Assembly: GCA_902766885.1 (NCBI GenBank)
Contig: CACXFS010000047.1
Coordinates: 1-38,838, forward strand
Source: an uncultured Ruminococcus sp.
GTDB taxonomy: Bacteria; Bacillota; Clostridia; Oscillospirales; Acutalibacteraceae
Direction: 5' to 3'
Length of the DNA stretch: 38,838 bases
Below are positions 22,597 through 31,517 of this stretch, piece by piece; the stretch's first letter is position 1; the number at the start of each line of letters is the position of its first letter. The notes under the pieces were generated by a model that worked only from the letters and a program-made list of their open reading frames with translations, did not search any database and was not told the DNA's origin. The position numbers and the translations under genes were made by a program.

Positions 22597-24207
22597 ATGA
22601 AAAAACAAAAATCAAGCACATTTCTTGCCTGCCTGCTTGTCGTGACAATGCTTATGACAATGCTCTGCATTGCACCGTACACCGCAAGTGCAGCAGACGA
22701 GGAAGAAACACCTGTATTCACCTCAGGCGACTATCAGTATTCTCTTTCAGACGACGGATCTGCCGTAATTGTAAAGTACACAGGCACTGAAACAAACCTC
22801 ACCGTTCCGACAGAGCTTGACGGCAACAGGGTTACTGCAATCGGCGGTTACTCGTTTGAAAGCTGCACGTCAATTGAAAGCGTTACAATTCCCAAGGGAA
22901 TCACAACTATCGGCGACAACGCTTTCAGATTCTGTGATAAACTTACGACGATTTCGTTGCCCGAAACGCTGACAACAATCAACAACGGAAGTTTTTCATT
23001 CTGCGAAAAGCTCGACAACGTTTCTGTTCCCGACAGCGTTACAAGCATAGGTAATTTTGCTTTTCAGGAATGTGCCGCTTTAAAGAACCTAAAGCTTTCA
23101 AACGGTATTGACGCAATCAATGACTTTGCGTATACCGGCTGTGAAAGCTTAACAACCATTGACATTCCTTCGAGCGTAAAAACAATCGGACAGAATTCAT
23201 TTGCACACTGCAACGGATTAATAAATGTTGTAATTCCTGAAGGCGTTACACTTATAAACACCGCCGCTTTCAGCTATTGCGATAACATCACAAGCCTTTC
23301 TCTTCCGAACACACTTGAAACCGTAAATGCATTTGCTTTCTGCACCTGCCCGAAGCTTATGGAAGTAACTGTCCCCGACTCTGTTACCGAAATTACAAAC
23401 AAGGCATTCGGCTACAGATGGGATAGCGACAAGTGGGATTACTTAAAGGTTGACGGCTTTGTGCTTAAGGGCTACACAGGCTCTGCGGCAGACCGCTACG
23501 CTCAGGAAAGCGGAATCAGCTTCGTAAGCATTGGCATTTCACAGCAGCCTCAGCCGACAACAGTCGCTCCCACCACAGGCGAGCCGACATCAGCTCCCGA
23601 CCCGACAGAGCCGGGCGCATCAACAACTGTTTACTTCAAGAACAATGCAGGTCACACTGACGTTTACGCTTACTACTGGCCAAAGGGCGGTCACGGTCCT
23701 ATAAGCTGGCCGGGCGTTGCAATGACAAAGGTAAAGGACGACATCTACGTTATTGAAGTGCCCGCAGGCAACAATATGATTATTTTCAGCAATAACGGAA
23801 GCAACAAGACAGGCGACCTTGATATTCCCGGCAACAATTACATCTACGACGGCTCAGGCTGGAGCGTTTACGCAGACGCACCCACAGAGCCGGTAACAAC
23901 CGAGCCGACAGAGCCTGTAACAACCGAGCCTGTTACTACCGTTTCCGATACAACAGCTCCCTCAACCGAGCCGACTACAGCCGTAGTCACAACTCAGCCC
24001 GAGCCTGAGTACACTCTCGGTGACGTGAACAACGACGGTGAAATCACAATTACTGACGCTACACTTGTACTGAGAGCAAATGCAGGTTTTGTCACTCTGA
24101 CGACTACTCAGATTAAATCAGCCGACGTTAACTTTGACGGCATTGTAAATGTCAAGGACGCAACGCTGATTCAGAAGTATATCGCAGAATTAATCACACA
24201 GTTCTGA
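22597..24207 (+). CDS. Secreted BspA-type LRR protein with CBM26 and dockerin
   Basis: The 536-residue protein starts at the ATG after TAGGAGTG. Signal peptide 1-31 ends SAA. Eight or so 23-residue BspA/LRR_5 repeats of the form xxIGxxAFxxCxxLxxVxIPxxV fill about 70-275. A CBM26-like module (342-428) follows, with AYYWPKGG and SWPGVAM. A Thr/Glu/Pro linker (429-468) leads to a dockerin (474-536) with loops DVNNDGEI and DVNFDGIV. No catalytic domain is seen, so it looks like a non-enzymatic starch- or surface-binding component brought into an amylosome-like complex; BspA repeats often bind host or bacterial surface ligands. The first dockerin half differs from those of the amylase and peptidase, hinting at a different cohesin preference. 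Confidence 0.88.
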   Translation: MKKQKSSTFLACLLVVTMLMTMLCIAPYTASAADEEETPVFTSGDYQYSLSDDGSAVIVKYTGTETNLTVPTELDGNRVTAIGGYSFESCTSIESVTIPKGITTIGDNAFRFCDKLTTISLPETLTTINNGSFSFCEKLDNVSVPDSVTSIGNFAFQECAALKNLKLSNGIDAINDFAYTGCESLTTIDIPSSVKTIGQNSFAHCNGLINVVIPEGVTLINTAAFSYCDNITSLSLPNTLETVNAFAFCTCPKLMEVTVPDSVTEITNKAFGYRWDSDKWDYLKVDGFVLKGYTGSAADRYAQESGISFVSIGISQQPQPTTVAPTTGEPTSAPDPTEPGASTTVYFKNNAGHTDVYAYYWPKGGHGPISWPGVAMTKVKDDIYVIEVPAGNNMIIFSNNGSNKTGDLDIPGNNYIYDGSGWSVYADAPTEPVTTEPTEPVTTEPVTTVSDTTAPSTEPTTAVVTTQPEPEYTLGDVNNDGEITITDATLVLRANAGFVTLTTTQIKSADVNFDGIVNVKDATLIQKYIAELITQF

Positions 24208-24242
24208 TAAACCGACGTATCGGATTCATTGAAAACACCTTA

Positions 24243-24283
24243 CGGCACAGCCAATTTAAAAAGGCTGTGCCGGTTTTATTTTT
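24243..24283 (+). terminator. Terminator of the LRR-dockerin gene
   Basis: CGGCACAGCC (24243-24252) and GGCTGTGCCG (24263-24272) form a perfect 10-bp stem followed by GTTTTATTTTT. Confidence 0.92.
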
Positions 24284-24323
24284 GCAATAATAAAGTTTTA
24301 TGTGTATATGTTTTAAAAATCAA

Positions 24324-24352
24324 TTGACACGTTAATTAATACTATATATAAT
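24324..24352 (+). promoter_or_regulatory. Promoter of the 1259-residue dockerin protein gene
   Basis: TTGACA (24324-24329), 17-bp spacer, TATAAT (24347-24352): both hexamers are consensus. Confidence 0.85.
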
Positions 24353-24374
24353 ATAATAAAAATGAGGTGTTAAT

Positions 24375-27300
24375 ATGAAAAAAACATTAAAAAAAGTATT
24401 TTCAATCTTTCTGACAATTAATATAGTATTTATTTCTTTCTTTAGTATAATTCCACATGCAGAGGCAAGTACATCAATTACAGTATTTTTTAAGAGTCCC
24501 AGCAACTGGTCTTCTGCTTATGTTTCTTTTGAATATTGCGGAAGTAACGTAAATAAAATGACATATATCGGAAACAATGTTTTTTCTTTTACAACAAACA
24601 AATCTTTTTCATGGATTTATTTTAACAGCACAAACTCAGACTGGCTTCATACTGAAAGACTGAACTACGCTGGTCCAAATATGATGTATGATTACAATGA
24701 ATCTTATTGGAAACCATATTATGGAAGCTACGGCGGTACAAAAACTGTATATGTTTATAATGGCAGCGGTAATACTATGTACGCTTATTGCTGGAACGGC
24801 AGAAAATCTGAATACAGTTGGCCTGGAAATCAGATGAAATACATTGGCAATGGATATTATTCATATACTGTTCCTGAATTATATACTAACATAATTTTTA
24901 CAGATTATTATAGTCAAACATATGATTTATTAATTTACGGTAATAATGGCAAATGTTTTAATTATCAGAATGGTTACGGGTACTGGGCAACCGTAAATGA
25001 AAATAAAATTAATAACTACCAGTCAGCAAGCGCATCAGAGATTTTGGATAAGCTGAATTTTGACCCAAAGAGCGCCATAAAAGACATTAATCTAGGTTCA
25101 CAAAATATTTCTGCTTTGCCGGTTAGTGTTTTTGGAAAAGAATATAATTTGTTGAATTTTAAAACTTCAACTTCAATTCCAATCGGCAGTCTGAATACAA
25201 CTACAATCGTGGACCCAAATAATAAATCTATTAAAATTTTATTGGGATTCAAGGATTCGACAAACGCCGAAATAACAAGCGTTGACCAAAAGTCACAATA
25301 CTGGAGTGAATCCTATCAGGAAGTAAAATCACTTTACAAAAAGCTGACCGGAAATAGTGTAGACACAACAAAGTTATGGAATGATTTTTCAAAATTAAGA
25401 GGTAAGCTAAAAAAAGTAAATGGTAATCTCGGTTTTTCGATGGATGCAAATATTGCCGGCTATTTTGAACTGGACTATTCAGCGAACACCTTAAAGATGA
25501 AAGAAGGCGGCATAATTCTTTCTGCATCTGCAGAAGCAAATTTTACATACTATTTTGTACCGTGTCTTGTTTTTGCAAATTTTAAAGCCGGATTAGGTTT
25601 TGATGGAAAAATATATATCAGCTATACCGATTCAGGTGTAATAGAACCAAATTTTGAAGCAGGTATTGACAGCAGCATTGCTCTGTCCGTCGGATTAGGT
25701 AAAAGAAACGGATTCCTTAAAACCTATATTGAGGGTGGAGTAGATGGAAAACTACGTTTTTCATATGCAACCGACAAAAGCAATCCGCTATCTATTAATT
25801 TATCTGCTAATGCTTTTATAAAAGGAGCAATAGCCGGATTTAATATTGAAGGATTCAGTACAACATTTTATTCAAAACAATTATATCCAAACTATGATAA
25901 AAGTCTGCTTAAGACTGTTTACAAAGCGGATAGCAGCATATTAAAAAATTCAACCCCGTTAAGCAGAGACTACTACTTTACGCCTGTTGAATCGCAAAAT
26001 CACTTATTAAAAGATAATTATGGTGATGATTTTGAAATTGACAATTTGTATCCATACAACTCGCCGTCTGTAGCAATATTGGACAACGGTACAATTATAA
26101 TGGTATGGATTGACGACACAGGCAGAAAAAGCGACATAAACAGAACCTCTGTTATGTATTCAGTATACAAAAACTACAGTTGGTCTGCTCCAAAGGAAAT
26201 TCATGATATCGGCACATTTAATGATTCTCCGAATTTAATTGCAAAAGGAAATAAGGCTTATTTAGTCTGGCAAAGAGCAAACAGCATATTAGACGATACC
26301 TGTACCTTAGAAGACTTGTATACTGATATGGACTTATATTACTCTGAATTTGACGGCAGTGATTTTTCCATTCCAATATCTTTAGCCGACAGTACTAACT
26401 ATACTTTTGAAATGGGAGGTTATTTGTCTGTAAATGAAAACGATAATATAATTGTATTAAGGGTTGAAAATTCTGAGAATAATATTTTTGATAATGTAGG
26501 AACAAATTCAATTTTCATGAAAGAAAGAATTGACGGTGAATGGAATCTCTCTGAAGAAATATACTCAACCAGCGATAGTATCGAATGCATTCAGGCTACA
26601 AACCAAACAATTTACTTTGTAGTAAGCGAAGAACAAAATAAACTTTATGCTTATGATAAATCAAGCAAAACAATTAGTTTATTGGAAACAAGCGATGATA
26701 TTATTATGATTCAATCTGTTGATAATGATTTGTACTACTTGTTAGAAGGTGTTTTACATTGCCTTGATAAAAACGGCAACAATTCACTAATCAAAGAAAA
26801 TTGCGGTGATGATTTCTGTATTATAAGCAACGGTTCCTATAAATCAATACTATGTAACAGATGTACAAAAGAATTTCAGAAAGAGCTGTTTATTTCTGAT
26901 TACGAGGACGGAAACTGGTCAGAATGGATTCAATACACAGATTACAACTCTTATATCAGAAGCTATTCGCCGGTAATGGATTCAGAAGGTAATGTTATAA
27001 CGGCAATCAATAAAGTAATCATAGATAAAGACAATGATGAAAACGTTTTTGGCGAAGCATCACTGGTTGTTGCAAAGTCATGTGAGTACAAAGATATTTC
27101 ATTAGAGTATCTGACGTGTAATACAGATAATTACTATGCCGGTGACACGGTTGAATTAAATTTTGCCGTAAACAACTATTCATCTGAAGATTTATCATCG
27201 TTTACTGCAAATCTTTATGATGAAAATGAAATCCTGATAAGCTCAACAAACTTCACTTCAGTAATAAAAGCTTTTGACAAAAATGAATTCACCATTGACT

Positions 27301-28154
27301 ATACTTTGCCGGAAGAATTCAAGAAAAGCCGATTAACTCTTAGAATTGAATGCGGTACAGAAAATGACTATTCAAATAACTGTCTGACTATTATTCTGGG
27401 ATATACCGATCTTGTTAACAGCGATTCAAACATCGAAATAACCAGTAATACTTCAGCCGTATTAACAGGAAAAGTATGCAATAAAGGAATTGAAAAAGCT
27501 AAAAACACTGTCATAAATATATATGATGAGAACAATAACCTTTTATTCAAAAAAGATATTGGCGACATTTCTGCTAATGAAGAATACAACTATTCCATAG
27601 ACATTCCTGACAGCATAATTAATTCTTCTGAGGCAAATGATACAAATATATTGTATTTGTCGGTAATTGCAGACAATGAAGAAATTAATACAGCCAACAA
27701 CGAGGATAAGTTAGCATATTCATCATTGAAAAACGTTATGAGCAGAATAACCTACAATACGGGAACAGAGCAAACGTTAGAAGATGATTGTGTAAAAAAC
27801 AACAGCACAATCTCATTACCTTTTGTTCAACAAAAAGGCTATTATTTTGATGGATGGACTGACAACAGCAATAATTTATATCTGAGCACATCGTTACTTT
27901 ATGCAGATATATATGCAGATACCGATTTCACAGCAAAATGGATTAAAAACGGCGATGTTGATGAGAATAATAAAAGAGAAATATATGACGCTACATATAT
28001 TCAGAAAATGTGCTGTGAAATGGAAGATATGGCATATAAAAAGTTTTTCCTTTCCGATGTTGATTGCAATGATAAAGTCAATATCAAGGATGTAACTCTG
28101 TATCAGCTTTATCTTGCCGATATTATAAAAGAATTTCCGGCTGACAATAAATAA
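24375..28154 (+). CDS. Giant secreted multidomain dockerin protein
   Basis: The 1259-residue protein starts with a signal peptide (about 1-31, ending AEA-S). Residues 32-118 look like a beta-sandwich; 122-208 are CBM26-like (YAYCWNG...SWPGNQM). Residues about 225-510 form a Gly/Ser/aromatic-rich domain I cannot place. About 556-890 show repeated blades such as SPSVAILDNGTIIMVWID and SPNLIAKGNKAYLVWQ, suggesting a beta-propeller. Two CARDB-like modules (about 907-1115), an InlB/Flg_new-type repeat (about 1121-1190, GYYFDGWTD) and a dockerin (1192-1255) follow. The first dockerin loop (DVDENNKREI) departs from DxNxDG, the second is DVDCNDKVNI. No known catalytic motif is seen. The gene is visibly more AT-rich than its neighbours, with many TTA, ATA and AAT codons, hinting at a separate origin. 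Confidence 0.8.
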   Translation: MKKTLKKVFSIFLTINIVFISFFSIIPHAEASTSITVFFKSPSNWSSAYVSFEYCGSNVNKMTYIGNNVFSFTTNKSFSWIYFNSTNSDWLHTERLNYAGPNMMYDYNESYWKPYYGSYGGTKTVYVYNGSGNTMYAYCWNGRKSEYSWPGNQMKYIGNGYYSYTVPELYTNIIFTDYYSQTYDLLIYGNNGKCFNYQNGYGYWATVNENKINNYQSASASEILDKLNFDPKSAIKDINLGSQNISALPVSVFGKEYNLLNFKTSTSIPIGSLNTTTIVDPNNKSIKILLGFKDSTNAEITSVDQKSQYWSESYQEVKSLYKKLTGNSVDTTKLWNDFSKLRGKLKKVNGNLGFSMDANIAGYFELDYSANTLKMKEGGIILSASAEANFTYYFVPCLVFANFKAGLGFDGKIYISYTDSGVIEPNFEAGIDSSIALSVGLGKRNGFLKTYIEGGVDGKLRFSYATDKSNPLSINLSANAFIKGAIAGFNIEGFSTTFYSKQLYPNYDKSLLKTVYKADSSILKNSTPLSRDYYFTPVESQNHLLKDNYGDDFEIDNLYPYNSPSVAILDNGTIIMVWIDDTGRKSDINRTSVMYSVYKNYSWSAPKEIHDIGTFNDSPNLIAKGNKAYLVWQRANSILDDTCTLEDLYTDMDLYYSEFDGSDFSIPISLADSTNYTFEMGGYLSVNENDNIIVLRVENSENNIFDNVGTNSIFMKERIDGEWNLSEEIYSTSDSIECIQATNQTIYFVVSEEQNKLYAYDKSSKTISLLETSDDIIMIQSVDNDLYYLLEGVLHCLDKNGNNSLIKENCGDDFCIISNGSYKSILCNRCTKEFQKELFISDYEDGNWSEWIQYTDYNSYIRSYSPVMDSEGNVITAINKVIIDKDNDENVFGEASLVVAKSCEYKDISLEYLTCNTDNYYAGDTVELNFAVNNYSSEDLSSFTANLYDENEILISSTNFTSVIKAFDKNEFTIDYTLPEEFKKSRLTLRIECGTENDYSNNCLTIILGYTDLVNSDSNIEITSNTSAVLTGKVCNKGIEKAKNTVINIYDENNNLLFKKDIGDISANEEYNYSIDIPDSIINSSEANDTNILYLSVIADNEEINTANNEDKLAYSSLKNVMSRITYNTGTEQTLEDDCVKNNSTISLPFVQQKGYYFDGWTDNSNNLYLSTSLLYADIYADTDFTAKWIKNGDVDENNKREIYDATYIQKMCCEMEDMAYKKFFLSDVDCNDKVNIKDVTLYQLYLADIIKEFPADNK

Positions 28155-28214
28155 AAACTCTTGTTACTACTTATTCAATTTAAATATATGTCTTTCACGA
28201 GATTTTTACATCTA

Positions 28215-28243
28215 TTGCATTTTATTCCCATTATTGTTATAAT
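28215..28243 (+). promoter_or_regulatory. Promoter of metG
   Basis: TTGCAT (28215-28220), 17-bp spacer, TATAAT (28238-28243). The leader is about 50 nt with no T-box or riboswitch structure. Confidence 0.7.
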
Positions 28244-28298
28244 ATAATTTATAGCACATTTCAGCTCATTTGCTAAATTTTAGGGGAGGAATTACATT

Positions 28299-30245
28299 AT
28301 GTGCAAGAAAAAACCGTTTTATATCACAACGCCTATCTACTATCCTTCGGGCAATCCGCATATCGGTCATTGCTACACAACAGTTGCCTGCGACTCTATC
28401 GCCCGCTACAGACGAATGCAGGGTTTTGACGTAATGTTTCTTACGGGAACCGACGAGCACGGTCTGAAAATTGAGCAGAAGGCTGCCGAAAAGGGCATTA
28501 CTCCCAAGCAGTATGTTGACGAAATCGTGGAGGTTTTCAAAAAGCTCTGGAGCTTTATGAACATCAGCTACGACAGATATATCCGCACAACCGACGATTA
28601 CCACGTTGAAACGGTGCAGAAAATTTTTAAGGAGCTTTACGACAAGGGCTACATCTACAAGGGCGAGTACAAGGGCAAATACTGCACTCCCTGCGAGAGT
28701 TTCTGGACGGAAAGCCAGCTTGTTGACGGCAAGTGTCCCGAATGCGGACGTGAGGTTGTCGAGGCTAAGGAGGAGGCTTACTTCTTCAAAATGGCTCCAT
28801 TTGCCGACAGAATTGAAAAGCTCCTTACCGAAACCGACTACCTCCAGCCAAAGACTCGTGCCGTTGAGCTTGTAAACAACTTTATCAAGCCAGGACTTGA
28901 AGATTTGTGCGTTTCAAGGACAAGCTTTACCTGGGGTATTCCCGTAACGTTTGACGAAAAGCACGTCGTTTACGTTTGGATTGACGCACTTTCAAACTAT
29001 ATCTCGGCGCTCGGATACAAAAACGAATCTTTTGATGAATTCGATAAATACTGGCCTGCTGACGTGCATATGGTTGCAAAGGACATTATGCGCTTCCACG
29101 CAATCATCTGGCCTGCAATGCTGATGGCGCTTGATTTGCCGTTGCCTAAGCACCTTGCCGTTCACGGCTGGATTACCTTTAACGGACAGAAGATGTCGAA
29201 GTCGCTCGGCAACGTTGTTGACCCGTTCATTCTCGGCGAGCGTTACGGTGCTGACGCTATCCGCTACCACATTATGCGTGAAATGGCGCTCGGCGCAGAC
29301 AGCTCGTTCTCGAACGAAATTATGATTAACCGCATTAACTCCGACCTTGCAAACGGACTGGGCAACCTCGTTTCACGCACCGTTGCAATGGTTGAAAAAT
29401 ACTTTGGCGGAACACTTCCGACAGAACGTGAAAGCGGAGAATTTGACGATGATTTAATCGAAACCGCAACGGCAATAAGGGCAAAGGTTGACGCCTTTAT
29501 GGACGAAACTCAGCTCAACAACGCTCTTGCAGAGATTTTCAAGGTCGTTTCACGTGCTAACAAGTACATTGACGAAACTGCGCCCTGGGTTATCGCAAAG
29601 GACGAAACAAAGAAAGCAAGGCTTGCAACCGTTCTTTACAACCTGCTTGAAACAATCAGAATTGTGGCTACTCTGCTCTCTGCATTTATGCCGACGACAA
29701 TGCCGAAGGCTCTTGAGCAGATTGGTGCGTGTGAGAAGTGCGCAACGTATGAAAATGCAGATAAATTCGGTGTTCTGCCCCTTGACGTAACCGTTAAGAA
29801 GGGCGAGGCTCTCTTCCCGAGAATTGACGTTGACAAGGAGATTGAGGAGCTTAACTCAATTATCAAGAACAATTCGGGAGAGGACGAGGAAACCAAAAAG
29901 CTCAGAGAAGAAATAGAGGGCATTGCGCAGATTGGAATTGACGATTTCTGCAAGGTTGACTTGCGTGTGGCTGAAATCAAGGCTTGCGAGCCGATTAAAA
30001 AGGCTAAAAAGCTGTTGAAGCTGACTGTTTTCGACGGCGTAAATGAAAGAACTGTCGCAAGCGGAATTGCAAAGTACTACAAGCCCGAGGAGCTTGTGGG
30101 CAAAAAGATTATTCTTGTTTCAAACCTTGCACCTGCAAAGCTCTGCGGCGTTGAAAGCTGCGGAATGATTCTTGCGGCAACGTGCGGCGAGGACGTAAAG
30201 GTCATCTTCGTTGACGATATGCCCGCAGGAGCAAAGATAAGCTAA
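28299..30245 (+). CDS. metG: Methionyl-tRNA synthetase
   Basis: The 648-residue class I synthetase charges tRNA-Met with methionine. The HIGH motif is at 21-24, a zinc knuckle with two CxxC pairs (CTPC and CPEC) lies near 127-148, and KMSKS is at 298-302. An anticodon-binding helical domain follows, and the C-terminal 110 residues are a Trbp111-like OB-fold tRNA-binding domain (DFCKVDLRVAEIKACEPIKKAKKLLKL). Full length, so intact. A GGGAGGA site precedes the ATG. It is a single gene between its own promoter and terminator. Confidence 0.97.
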   Translation: MCKKKPFYITTPIYYPSGNPHIGHCYTTVACDSIARYRRMQGFDVMFLTGTDEHGLKIEQKAAEKGITPKQYVDEIVEVFKKLWSFMNISYDRYIRTTDDYHVETVQKIFKELYDKGYIYKGEYKGKYCTPCESFWTESQLVDGKCPECGREVVEAKEEAYFFKMAPFADRIEKLLTETDYLQPKTRAVELVNNFIKPGLEDLCVSRTSFTWGIPVTFDEKHVVYVWIDALSNYISALGYKNESFDEFDKYWPADVHMVAKDIMRFHAIIWPAMLMALDLPLPKHLAVHGWITFNGQKMSKSLGNVVDPFILGERYGADAIRYHIMREMALGADSSFSNEIMINRINSDLANGLGNLVSRTVAMVEKYFGGTLPTERESGEFDDDLIETATAIRAKVDAFMDETQLNNALAEIFKVVSRANKYIDETAPWVIAKDETKKARLATVLYNLLETIRIVATLLSAFMPTTMPKALEQIGACEKCATYENADKFGVLPLDVTVKKGEALFPRIDVDKEIEELNSIIKNNSGEDEETKKLREEIEGIAQIGIDDFCKVDLRVAEIKACEPIKKAKKLLKLTVFDGVNERTVASGIAKYYKPEELVGKKIILVSNLAPAKLCGVESCGMILAATCGEDVKVIFVDDMPAGAKIS

Positions 30246-30279
30246 GCCGATTACCTCGTCAGGTAAATTATAGAAAACA

Positions 30280-30320
30280 GGTCGGAGCATCGCATTAAAG
30301 CGGTGTCCGACCTTTTGTTT
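30280..30320 (+). terminator. Terminator of metG
   Basis: GGTCGGAGCATCGC (30280-30293) pairs with GCGGTGTCCGACC (30300-30312) with one bulge and one G-U, followed by TTTTGTTTATTT. Confidence 0.9.
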
Positions 30321-30336
30321 ATTTCAAAAATCACGA

Positions 30337-30364
30337 TTGACAAAAAACGTAAAGTTGATATAAT
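30337..30364 (+). promoter_or_regulatory. Consensus promoter of the candidate toxin mRNA
   Basis: TTGACA (30337-30342), 16-bp spacer, TATAAT (30359-30364). It starts 17 bp after the metG terminator and drives the short hydrophobic ORF at 30427. Confidence 0.85.
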
Positions 30365-30426
30365 GTATATCGTAAAGGAACGGCGGCGGCTGTTTCAGCT
30401 CCCTTGCGAAAGGGGGTGTAAAATTT

Positions 30427-30492
30427 ATGGATTACATAGCAATAATAGTTATCTTCACTTTTTTCATAGTGATTACCATAAAAAAGAAATAA
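30427..30492 (+). CDS. Candidate type I toxin, 21-residue hydrophobic peptide
   Basis: The ORF reads MDYIAIIVIFTFF then IVITIKKK: one hydrophobic helix with a basic tail, typical of membrane-acting type I toxins. AAAGGGGGTG stands about 9 nt before the ATG. In the leader, CCCTT (about 30401-30405) can pair with AAGGG across a GCGA loop and so hide this site. A consensus promoter lies at 30337-30364, and a second consensus promoter on the opposite strand (30577-30605) fires toward it, giving an RNA that would cover the 3' end of the message including the stop codon. That layout matches TxpA/RatA-like pairs. I do not recognise the peptide family; a small regulatory membrane peptide is the alternative. 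Confidence 0.65.
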   Translation: MDYIAIIVIFTFFIVITIKKK

Positions 30493-30570
30493 CCGCCCTG
30501 TACTGCAATACAAGACGGTTAAACTAAAAATAAATCGTTTATAGCGGAACAGCTCAAACTATTCCTTTAC
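30475..30570 (-). ncRNA. Candidate antisense RNA antitoxin
   Basis: Transcription from the minus promoter at 30577-30605 would start near 30570 and end at the imperfect hairpin 30520-30491 (AACCG/CGGTT outer stem, TGTA/TACA inner stem), followed on minus by ATTTCTTTTTT. The product of about 90 nt is complementary to the toxin message from its last codons onward. No ORF is seen in it. Expression is inferred. Confidence 0.6.
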
Positions 30571-30576
30571 ATTGTT

Positions 30577-30605
30577 ATTATATCATAACCACGATTTGCT
30601 GTCAA
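30577..30605 (-). promoter_or_regulatory. Consensus promoter of the antisense RNA
   Basis: Read on minus: TTGACA (30605-30600), 17-bp spacer, TATAAT (30582-30577). Both hexamers are perfect, yet no minus-strand protein gene follows before metG, so an RNA product is expected. Confidence 0.85.
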
Positions 30606-30628
30606 TATTACTTACAGTTATTTAAACA

Positions 30629-30664
30629 AAACCGCTCGGAAACGCCGAACGGTTTAATTTATGT
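30629..30664. terminator. Terminator shared by the toxin region and the DUF1275 gene
   Basis: AAACCGCTCGG (30629-30639) pairs with CCGAACGGTTT (30645-30655, one G-U). Minus readout gives TGTTTAAAT after the stem, ending the DUF1275 transcript; the plus side is followed by AATTTATGTAGTTT and may end the toxin message. Confidence 0.75.
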
Positions 30665-30667
30665 AGT

Positions 30668-31357
30668 TTATGCTCTTTTTAAAATGTATCTTACTGCAAA
30701 GCGTTTTACCTGTCTTTCTTTCAGCCACAGGTACGCCGCAGAGGTAAGCGCAATCGGTACAAAGCAGAACCACACGCTCATTGTGCCGAGGAATACGCTT
30801 GAAACGCACGCAAGCGCAACGCCTGAATGAAAACCGAGGAGCGTCATCCAGTAAAACCTTGCCTGCTCGCCCTGCTTTTTGTCCTTGTCAATTATATATC
30901 TTGTCAGCGACATTACGGCAATACGCAGGTTGTTCGTTGAGAAAATCGTTGCGCTGACGTAGCCTGCCGCCGTTCTGTAGGCGTTCCACTGAACAGGCAT
31001 TACAAAAAGTATCGGCAGAACTGCGATATAATCATTTGCAATATTCGGAAACAAGCCGATAATCACTACCGCACAGCTCGTCATAATAAGGCTTATGAGT
31101 CTTAAATCGTGCTTAATAAACTTCTCTGCAATTACGCAGAACACGTTGCCCGAGATGTATGTTGCCAGCGCAAGCAACAGAAAACCCAGTCCCGAAAAAT
31201 CCGCGCTGAAAATCTTGCAGACAATGTGAATTAAATTTGCCGTCTGTGCGTTTCCGAAAACGTCGCAGTGATTGAAAATTGCGTAGCCGCCCATAAAACC
31301 GCCGACTGTGCTGACGGCGTAATGCAACAGCTTTTGCCTTGAAGCTTTTTCGTTCAT
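30668..31357 (-). CDS. YoaK/DUF1275-family membrane protein
   Basis: The 229-residue protein has about six hydrophobic helices and the DUF1275 pattern: an N-terminal GGFMGGYAIFNHCDVFGNAQ segment followed by a TANLIH helix. The ATG at 31357 is preferred over an in-frame TTG just before it, as AGGAAG lies 7 nt upstream. Members are widespread integral membrane proteins of unknown function. It has its own promoter and terminator and is not linked to the neighbours. Confidence 0.88.
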   Translation of the reverse strand: MNEKASRQKLLHYAVSTVGGFMGGYAIFNHCDVFGNAQTANLIHIVCKIFSADFSGLGFLLLALATYISGNVFCVIAEKFIKHDLRLISLIMTSCAVVIIGLFPNIANDYIAVLPILFVMPVQWNAYRTAAGYVSATIFSTNNLRIAVMSLTRYIIDKDKKQGEQARFYWMTLLGFHSGVALACVSSVFLGTMSVWFCFVPIALTSAAYLWLKERQVKRFAVRYILKRA

Positions 31358-31388
31358 CAAATTACTTCCTTAATCGTTTTCGGCTTTT

Positions 31389-31416
31389 ATTATATCACAT
31401 TTACCGACTTAATCAA
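31389..31416 (-). promoter_or_regulatory. Promoter of the DUF1275 gene
   Basis: Read on minus: TTGATT (31416-31411), 16-bp spacer, TATAAT (31394-31389). Confidence 0.7.
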
Positions 31417-31442
31417 ATGGAAAATATGCAAATAATATGCAT

Positions 31443-31484
31443 AACAAAATGCCCGAAATTCAGTCAATCTGCATTTCGGGCATT
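31443..31484 (-). terminator. Terminator of the small membrane protein gene
   Basis: AATGCCCGAAAT (31448-31459) and ATTTCGGGCATT (31473-31484) form a perfect 12-bp stem; on minus it is followed by TTTTG. Confidence 0.88.
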
Positions 31485-31517
31485 AAAATAATACTTAAAC
31501 AATACGATAAACTATGA

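Noticed and set aside
28155..28298. T-box leader for metG
   Set aside because: The transcribed leader is about 50 nt, with no T-box sequence or antiterminator.
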